Source of the DNA: Methylomarinum sp.
GTDB lineage: Bacteria; Pseudomonadota; Gammaproteobacteria; Methylococcales; Methylomonadaceae
Direction: 5' to 3'
Assembly: GCA_013139755.1 (NCBI GenBank)
Contig: WTAG01000244.1
Location: 1 to 10,166 of the forward strand
Length of the DNA: 10,166 nt
Under the pieces are notes generated by a model. The model ran no database searches, was not told the origin of the DNA, and saw only the letters and a list, made by a program, of their open reading frames with translations. Below are positions 5,500 to 10,166 of the stretch, piece by piece. The translations under genes were made by a program, and so were the position numbers. Position 1 is the first letter of the stretch, and the number at the start of each line of letters is the position of its first letter.

Positions 5500-6470
5500 G
5501 AGTTAGAATCTTTATTGGTTGTTTTCAGACTCAGCAACATCACTTCAGCTTTGCTACCCAAATACACATAGATAGCCAGACTAAACAATAAAAAGCCTGC
5601 CGCCAGAATAATCCAGACCGCCTGGATAATGTTTTCACCACTTTCATTCAGTGCTGATTTAAATATCATCAACAATGCCTCAATAGAGACTGCAATGATA
5701 ATCGCAGCAATAAACCGGGTGATCGTGCGGCGGGTAGAACTGTGCCTAAGAATATCTTTATACAGCAGCACTTCCTCTTCCAATGTGGTTTTACCCAAAT
5801 CAAAAATAGCCATAGCAAGCGTAAGATATATCACCACGCCGAAGGGTAGCACCTTGTCTTCTGTATCAAGCCATAAGGTTTGCAATACACTCCAGCATTC
5901 TTTGCCAGCCAAAAACAACAGTAACAACGCCACACTAAACAGCCCGAATACAATAACCGAATACATGGCTTTGAAATAAGGCTCAAAATGAATGCGTTTA
6001 CTATCACCTGTTAAAAAAGTAATAGTTGAGGCAAGATCTATATCCAGTACAACAAAGCCTTTAGGCGTACCGTCCTCATTATTCAGTTTGATACTGGCCG
6101 AAAGACATAATTCACGACGGACACTAGACAAATAAGGCTCTGTTACCACCACTGAGTCACTATCAACAGCCATCAGATAATAAGCTCTTTTACTTCTATC
6201 AGAGCCATGACCAACTTTAGAGTTATTTCTAAAATATTTGCCCGGCACATTCATACATATTTGTTTACCATCAGCATCCAGAATATAAAGCAAACTGATA
6301 AATGGATAGTAACTGCATAAGGAGTCAAGTTGCTCAGTTAACTCTTTTTGGCTTTGGCTAAACATTTTGGGATATGCGAAACAGCTCAGAATTGAGGACA
6401 GTAAATTATGAATGGCATGACGATGCTCTTCATATTTCTCAATCACATTGATATGACTCATTTTGGACAT
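5496..6470 (-). CDS. PDC/Cache-like sensory integral membrane protein
   Basis: Residues 1-160 of this 324-residue protein resemble a PDC/single-Cache ligand-binding domain: helical N-terminus, YPFISLLYILDADG (55-68), DRSKRAYYLM (91-100), then SVRRELCLSASI (116-127) and GFVVLDIDL (138-146), the usual order of strand, binding-pocket R/Y and closing strands. Four hydrophobic segments follow at about 168-190, 208-226, 250-270 and 280-304. There is no kinase, GGDEF, HAMP or methyl-accepting domain and no N-terminal membrane anchor, so the domain's topology is unclear. I prefer ATG 6470, which has GGGTAGG about 9 bases upstream; a TTG at 6521 would add 17 residues. Its stop overlaps the start of the sugar phosphorylase, so it probably senses a ligand relevant to that enzyme. 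Fold call moderate, role inferred. Confidence 0.7.
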   Translation of the reverse strand: MSKMSHINVIEKYEEHRHAIHNLLSSILSCFAYPKMFSQSQKELTEQLDSLCSYYPFISLLYILDADGKQICMNVPGKYFRNNSKVGHGSDRSKRAYYLMAVDSDSVVVTEPYLSSVRRELCLSASIKLNNEDGTPKGFVVLDIDLASTITFLTGDSKRIHFEPYFKAMYSVIVFGLFSVALLLLFLAGKECWSVLQTLWLDTEDKVLPFGVVIYLTLAMAIFDLGKTTLEEEVLLYKDILRHSSTRRTITRFIAAIIIAVSIEALLMIFKSALNESGENIIQAVWIILAAGFLLFSLAIYVYLGSKAEVMLLSLKTTNKDSNS

Positions 6471-6514
6471 AATATGTAGCCTACCCTTTATAAATATTGA
6501 TACATCTTTAAAAA

Positions 6515-6867
6515 TTAGCAATTAATATGCCTAGATAAAGAAAAGTACTCACTATTAGTGCATGCGCTTTTGGCAGTGCTGTTATCTCTGCGGGTACCTG
6601 CAATCATTAATAACGCAGGCTTAACATGTAAGTAAGTCTCAATGGATTGTTTAGCTGTATATGCATCTTTTTGGGGGGGTGGCGCTTGAAGAACGTCATT
6701 AGCACCATTAGGCCAAGCGACATAAGTTCCACCCCCAATAAAATTTGCATTTGGAATCTGAGCGCTTTCCCATAAGATATAGTGAATTTCATTTGGCGAA
6801 ACATCCGTATTTGTACTTTTCGCTCACCCTTATCCATCAAATCTTTGCCTTTGTCGGAAAATGTCTG
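6515..6867 (-). pseudogene. Frame-broken gene of unknown family
   Basis: A 102-codon stop-to-stop frame (6823 down to 6515) has a strikingly protein-like sequence, including EIHYILWESAQIPNANFIGG, GTYVAWPNGANDV and ETYLHVKPALLMIAGTRRD, but no start codon before its only internal ATG. A second minus-strand frame opens at 6867, has an ATG at 6837 (MDKGERK) and enters the first frame if one base is added to the AAAA run at 6816-6819. A single-base deletion, or a sequencing error, would explain both. Joined, they encode about 118 residues. The stop overlaps the alternative TTG start of the sensor gene. I do not recognise the family. The 77-codon frame from 6840 in the other phase is the out-of-frame continuation, not a separate gene. 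Confidence 0.55.
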
Positions 6868-7050
6868 TTAGAATTCCTATAAATCAAGCTTTTATCACTA
6901 GCTTCTTCGTGGAAGCACGGATATATGTACTTCTCCGAGTGGAATATCCTGCTCTCCAGAAGTTAAAAAGGTTATCCAATCAGGCCTAAAGTCACTGACT
7001 GGATTAATTGCCGGCCCATCTGCGAGCTGACATTGGAGGGAGAAATTAAC
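6868..7050. other. Intergenic stretch with possible gene debris and two small hairpins
   Basis: The stretch precedes the lipoprotein gene. Both strands have protein-like open frames without starts: plus strand 6902-7030 (ends LIAGPSAS, stop TGA 7028-7030) and minus strand ending at TAG 6898-6900 (contains DIPLGEVHISVLPRRS). They overlap, so at most one was a gene. GCTTC/GAAGC (6901-6916) and an imperfect 10-bp inverted repeat (6974-6983 with 6995-7004) could form small hairpins. GGAGGGAG at 7035-7042 is the ribosome binding site of the next gene. Confidence 0.35.
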
Positions 7051-7758
7051 ATGAAAAATTTTCAACGTGCGCTTTTCGTTTCGCTTAAGGCGTTAACTTT
7101 TCTCTTTCTAATCACTGGCTGTGGATCTCCGCAGATTAAGCGCTCTGGTTTTTTGAAAAACTACGCAGATCTAAAATCTATTGCTGATGGCAGCGGTACT
7201 CTCCGTTATGTAAAGCATAGTAATGTTCTTAGCAACTACAACAAAGTGATACTTGACCCAATAGAAATCTGGTATGACCCTAGCGCCGTATACCAAGGGA
7301 TAAACCCGATTGAGCTGAACGTACTAACTGATTACTTTCATGACTCAATAGTGAAAGCGCTGGAATCCGAAAGAGACCAAGCCGGAACTAAGCTTAATCG
7401 GAGCTACCCAGTGGTAAGCCAACCCGGGCCTAATGTATTACGAGTGCGTATCGCCATTACAGGCCTAAACCCAGAAAAACCAAAGCGTAGCATTGGGGCA
7501 CATAGTAGTGCTACTTATCTGCAGATGAAGTTAAATGATTCAATTGCTAGAAAAATTTCTGGAATCGAAACCACCATGGAAGCCGAATTACTTGACGCTC
7601 AAACGAATGAAAGGCTAGTAGCAATTGTGGACCGAAGAGCCAGTGATACAAGTGCTTTTCCGTCAGCCCCCCCATCTTGGGAGTTTGCGAAAAGTGCACT
7701 CGACTACTGGGCCCGCAAGTTGCGACAAGCCATGGATGAAGCCCATGAAAAACGATGA
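7051..7758 (+). CDS. DUF3313-type lipoprotein
   Basis: A 235-residue predicted outer-membrane or periplasm-facing lipoprotein. From ATG 7051 it has a basic N-terminus, a hydrophobic core (ALTFLFL) and a lipobox ITGC with C24 as the lipidated residue. The mature part opens GSPQIKRSGFLKNYADL, the usual FLxxYxxL lead of DUF3313 proteins, followed by KVILDPIEIW (65-74), an alternating strand VLRVRIAITGL and a C-terminal amphipathic helix (YWARKLRQAMDEAH). GGAGGGAG lies about 8 bases before this ATG; a TTG at 7033 in the same frame falls inside that element and can be dismissed. It appears monocistronic, with a hairpin 29 bases after the stop. The molecular function of the family is unknown; an envelope-associated role is all that can be inferred. 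Confidence 0.85.
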   Translation: MKNFQRALFVSLKALTFLFLITGCGSPQIKRSGFLKNYADLKSIADGSGTLRYVKHSNVLSNYNKVILDPIEIWYDPSAVYQGINPIELNVLTDYFHDSIVKALESERDQAGTKLNRSYPVVSQPGPNVLRVRIAITGLNPEKPKRSIGAHSSATYLQMKLNDSIARKISGIETTMEAELLDAQTNERLVAIVDRRASDTSAFPSAPPSWEFAKSALDYWARKLRQAMDEAHEKR

Positions 7759-7786
7759 ATTTTAAACTTCATAACGACAATCAAGT

Positions 7787-7809
7787 ACCACCCACATAGC
7801 GGGTGGTTT
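7787..7809 (+). terminator. Probable terminator hairpin behind the lipoprotein gene
   Basis: ACCACCC (7787-7793) pairs perfectly with GGGTGGT (7801-7807) around a 7-base loop and is followed by only three T residues. The stem is strong but the U-tract is poor, so termination may be partial. A smaller GAGG/CCTC hairpin (7810-7823) follows immediately. Confidence 0.6.
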
Positions 7810-7886
7810 GAGGAAACCCCCTCGAAGGCAATGCTGTTAACTTAAGAGATAATGGTAAATATTCGACTAACCCACCCCCAAAAGAA

Positions 7887-8045
7887 TCAACCGGTTAGGC
7901 GTTGCTTAAACTGACGGCAAAGAGGATAAAGCCATATATCCTTGATAGGCACACTCTGTTTTCCTGCAGTTCCAAGTTTTCCACGCCCTTTGGTTTTCCC
8001 AACAAGGATCCAGTTTGCTGCTTTGTAGCAAGTACCGCTAAACCT
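7887..8045 (-). pseudogene. C-terminal fragment of a DruA-like (DUF4338) protein
   Basis: The minus-strand frame contains RFSGTCYKAANWILVGKTKG followed by RGKLGT and VPIKDIWLYPL. This is the characteristic C-terminal region of DUF4338 proteins: a G-T-x-Y-x-AANW motif, the V-G-x-T-x-GRG motif and the K-D-I-x-LYPL motif. Full-length members run several hundred residues; only about 50 survive. The family includes DruA of the Druantia anti-phage system and many stand-alone copies near mobile elements. Homology stops at about 8045, where the frame runs into a T-run and a 14-bp tandem repeat. The apparent start at 8075 lies inside the repeat and is not a genuine start. The natural-looking C-terminal end is retained at 7887. 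No other Druantia gene is present. Confidence 0.72.
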
Positions 8046-8060
8046 AAAAAAATAAGTTAA

Positions 8061-8088
8061 CACAAATAGGGTCACACAAATAGGGTCC
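8061..8088. repeat. Tandem 14-bp repeat
   Basis: CACAAATAGGGTCA (8061-8074) is followed directly by CACAAATAGGGTCC (8075-8088), one mismatch apart. It abuts the broken end of the DUF4338 remnant and lies upstream of the kinase gene, so it may mark an insertion or deletion boundary or be part of a dispersed element. Confidence 0.75.
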
Positions 8089-8111
8089 TACTTTTCGCAT
8101 GCATTGAATAA

Positions 8112-8140
8112 TTAGCAAAGAAAAATAAATAGATTATGCT
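8112..8140 (+). promoter_or_regulatory. Possible sigma70-type promoter for the kinase gene
   Basis: TTAGCA (8112-8117) and TATGCT (8135-8140) are separated by 17 bases in an AT-rich tract and each matches four of six consensus positions. Transcription would start near 8147, giving a leader of about 86 bases before ATG 8233. TTGAAT (8104) with TAAATA (8126) at 16 bases is an alternative pair. Composition alone could produce such matches here. Confidence 0.3.
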
Positions 8141-8232
8141 AGACTTTGTGCTTAACAGCCAGATTTCTGTACGCATTTGGTAAGCAATCTAATAAAAAAG
8201 CTTCCCTGAATTTATTAATCTCGATCTCCTTT

Positions 8233-9822
8233 ATGACTAATACTGAGACACTTTGCATGAGTTGCATGACGGATATAGGTAAAAACCTGATCTGTCCTGA
8301 CTGTGGGTCTCAGCCTCATAAAAACAGAAATGTGGTAGCACTACCTCTTAAAACACTATTGAATAAGCGTTTTCTGGTCGGGCGTGTACTTGGAGATCCG
8401 GGCGGCTTTGGCATTACTTATCTCGTCTGGGATATGCTTTTAGATACTACTGCTGCGATTAAAGAATTTCTTCCCTTATCTTCTGTAAGCAGACATGCTG
8501 ATAATTCATCAGTAAAAGTCAATTCAAAAAAAGATCAAGATTATTTTAATCAAGGATTACGTATTTTTTTGAAGGAAGCTAAAATTTTAGCTCAATTCTC
8601 ACATCCTAATATTGTTAGAATCAGGGACTGTTTTACCAGTAATAACACCGCTTATTTAGTGATGGAATATCACCAGGGAGCACCATTAAACCAGCTCATA
8701 GAAAGTTCGGGAGGCTATTTAACTGAAGACAGGGCATTGGAAATTATATTGCCTATATTAGATGGTCTGGATGCGGTTCATAGTAAAGGTTTTTTACATA
8801 GGGATATAAAACCTCAGAACATATACATTACAAATAAAGGCGTTCCCTTGTTGCTGGATTTTGGTGCGTCCCGGTTTGCATTAGCGGGAACTGATCAGAC
8901 GTTGACCGTGATGTTATCAGGCGGATATGCACCTTTCGAACAATATCATGAAAAAGGAAGGCAAGGCCCTTGGGGGGATATTTATTCTGTCGGAGCCACT
9001 CTTTATTTTATGGTCACAGGTAAAAAGCCAGCCAGTGCCATTGAAAGGCAACAGCATGATAGTTTAGTGCCTCCGATTGTTCATAATCCGGCACTGAGTG
9101 AATCATTCAGTCTTGCAATTATGCAAGCAATGTCGGTAGACCCGTTGGCAAGGCCACAGAATGTTAATGCATTTAAGCAAATTTTAACAGGCAGTTCCTA
9201 TTTATTGCCGACCAAGGCACCGATACCCGCTGCGTTGGATGCAACAGAAGTTTCCCCTGTTGTATCCAGAAACAAATCGGACAGGCAGTCCGTCATTATT
9301 CAATATCAAGCCAAAAAATCCAACTGGAGTTTCGGTCGAGTTTTTTTATATATGGCCTTGTTTTCTGTTTTATTGTTTGGCTGGGGCAAGCAACAAATGT
9401 CTGAGGATACAAACAACAAGAGCACGGTAGTATTAAACAGTTCACAACCAGAAATACATGAGCCAAATATGATGGTAAATAGGATAATTACTGATGATGA
9501 AGTAGAACCTGTTAGCCCCGAATCAGAGGTAACTGAGTATAGTGAGGATGTTAAATTAGACCAGCCATTTAACCTACCAAGGCAAGACAAATTAATGCAT
9601 GAACCCAAACATGTAGAAATTATGCCGCCACTGCCTGCACACGCCCCTGACTTTGCTGTTGCTGCCTGTAAATATAAAAGTGTACATGCACATTGTCGCT
9701 TTGACACACCAAGAGGAGTAAAGAATGGCGTTTGTTTACAAATGAATAATGAACAATTAGCATGTTTTCCTGATCGACCTCCCCTCCCTCCCCCAAGATT
9801 CAGGCAGAGTAGGCAATTTTAG
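8233..9822 (+). CDS. Zinc-ribbon, membrane-anchored serine/threonine protein kinase
   Basis: From ATG 8233 the product has 529 residues. A small zinc ribbon (C8-x2-C11, C21-x2-C24) precedes a Hanks-type kinase domain at about 47-320. It shows the glycine loop VLGDPGGFG (52-60), VAIK-type lysine K77 (AAIKE), helix-C E115, HRDIKPQN (189-196, catalytic D191), DFG (209-211), GYAPFEQY (231-238), GDIYSVG (248-254) and the closing R307. All catalytic residues are present, so it should be active. A single hydrophobic segment (about 367-385) follows, then an acidic, proline-containing linker and a C-terminal region with C479, C488, C501 and C511 that may lie outside the membrane. A TTG at 8146 would add 29 atypical residues; I reject it, although ATG 8233 lacks a clear Shine-Dalgarno. 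The next gene encodes an FHA domain, a phosphothreonine reader. Confidence 0.92.
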   Translation: MTNTETLCMSCMTDIGKNLICPDCGSQPHKNRNVVALPLKTLLNKRFLVGRVLGDPGGFGITYLVWDMLLDTTAAIKEFLPLSSVSRHADNSSVKVNSKKDQDYFNQGLRIFLKEAKILAQFSHPNIVRIRDCFTSNNTAYLVMEYHQGAPLNQLIESSGGYLTEDRALEIILPILDGLDAVHSKGFLHRDIKPQNIYITNKGVPLLLDFGASRFALAGTDQTLTVMLSGGYAPFEQYHEKGRQGPWGDIYSVGATLYFMVTGKKPASAIERQQHDSLVPPIVHNPALSESFSLAIMQAMSVDPLARPQNVNAFKQILTGSSYLLPTKAPIPAALDATEVSPVVSRNKSDRQSVIIQYQAKKSNWSFGRVFLYMALFSVLLFGWGKQQMSEDTNNKSTVVLNSSQPEIHEPNMMVNRIITDDEVEPVSPESEVTEYSEDVKLDQPFNLPRQDKLMHEPKHVEIMPPLPAHAPDFAVAACKYKSVHAHCRFDTPRGVKNGVCLQMNNEQLACFPDRPPLPPPRFRQSRQF

Positions 9823-9978
9823 TATTAAAAATACTTTATAGGACTAAACGATTTCTATGGATGGCATTTATCAAAAAGATAAATTCATCAAGCATTAGTG
9901 GAGTTGTTAATAGGAGAGTAATTTTTATCTGCTTGGATTTCTCAGACAGGCTCCTGGCTCTACAGACTTTTTAGAATT

Positions 9979-10166
9979 ATGACTGCTACCAAAACACTGC
10001 ATACCGATCTTACTGCCACATTACTGGAAAGCACCCAGGAAAAACAAGCTGAGAATACGGGACTTGCTCCCTATTTAGTTATTCTTTCTGGTTTAGATCA
10101 GGGTAAACAATATCGGTTGGATCGCCAATTTAACATTTTCGGACGAGCAGACGATATAGACATCAA
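9979..10166 (+). CDS. FHA-domain protein, N-terminal part (cut by window end)
   Basis: Sixty-two codons are visible from ATG 9979. After a polar N-terminal stretch of about 28 residues the sequence enters a forkhead-associated domain: PYLVILSGLDQGKQYRLD (31-48) forms the first strands, and FNIFGRADDIDI (51-62) carries the diagnostic G55-R56 before the phosphothreonine-binding loop. FHA domains bind phosphothreonine peptides. Many bacterial proteins with this start continue into a GGDEF, adenylate cyclase or response domain, but nothing after residue 62 can be seen. It lies 156 bases downstream of the kinase on the same strand. The gap contains a weak AT hairpin (9821-9835) at the kinase stop and a possible TTGTTA-N16-TATCTG promoter (9904-9931). 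No good Shine-Dalgarno precedes the ATG, so a nearby alternative start is possible. Confidence 0.8.
   Translation, partial: MTATKTLHTDLTATLLESTQEKQAENTGLAPYLVILSGLDQGKQYRLDRQFNIFGRADDIDI

Noticed and set aside
6607..6840. 77-codon minus-strand frame taken as a gene
   Set aside because: Beyond its first few codons it is the wrong phase; the frame ending at 6515 is far more protein-like, so this was folded into the frame-broken gene.
7887..7905. GTTAGGC (7894-7900), an integron R'-core-like heptamer
   Set aside because: It lies within the conserved coding end of the DUF4338 remnant and has no partner arm or stem, so a chance match to a short degenerate consensus is likelier.
8146..8232. N-terminal extension of the kinase from TTG 8146
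   Set aside because: The 29 extra residues look like translated leader sequence, and the zinc ribbon starts just after ATG 8233, where kinases of this type begin.
9306..9707. 133-codon minus-strand frame opposite the kinase C-terminus
   Set aside because: It is antisense to a well-supported coding region and is low-complexity (Ser/Cys/Leu-rich), the usual look of a shadow frame.
9821..9835. AGTATT-AAA-AATACT hairpin as a terminator for the kinase gene
   Set aside because: It is a six-pair AT-only stem overlapping the stop codon with a poor U-tract, too weak to call.
9857..9898. 13-codon ORF between the kinase and FHA genes
   Set aside because: It is very short, has no ribosome binding site and no distinguishing features.

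Overview
The window reads as a mosaic stretch of a moderately AT-rich gammaproteobacterial chromosome. A methanotroph-like lineage (Methylococcales) is a guess from overall gene flavour only. No rRNA or tRNA gene, complete insertion sequence or CRISPR array was seen.

Bases 1 to about 1590 look like the decaying end of an integron cassette array. A uracil-DNA-glycosylase-fold gene (8-577) runs straight into an attC-like imperfect palindrome (573-657). It is followed by a cassette in reverse orientation carrying a DUF4160-DUF2442 pair, and then by a lone attC left arm (1212-1231) with no partner. Beyond that are a tandem 17-mer, a long palindrome, a REP-like hairpin, a headless C-terminal gene fragment and a strong rho-independent terminator (1693-1722).

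Bases 1788-3668 hold a compact plus-strand operon: a CDP-archaeol-synthase-family integral membrane enzyme, a YbhP-type endonuclease/exonuclease/phosphatase protein, and a CDP-alcohol phosphatidyltransferase. Together they suggest a membrane-lipid headgroup pathway in which the first enzyme would make a CDP-activated lipid and the third would use it.

Bases 3742-6470 hold a convergent minus-strand operon with an ATGA overlap. A PDC/Cache-like sensory membrane protein without a recognisable output domain is followed by a GH13_18 sugar phosphorylase, whose length favours the glucosylglycerate phosphorylase-like branch over true sucrose phosphorylase.

Bases 6515-8145 are accessory and degraded: a frame-broken minus-strand gene, a DUF3313-type lipoprotein (7051-7758) with a hairpin behind it, and the C-terminal stump of a DruA-like (DUF4338) protein next to a 14-bp tandem repeat.

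Bases 8233-10166 hold a signalling pair: a zinc-ribbon Ser/Thr protein kinase with one membrane segment and a Cys-containing C-terminal region, then the start of an FHA-domain protein cut by the window edge. FHA domains bind phosphothreonine, so the second may read the output of the first.
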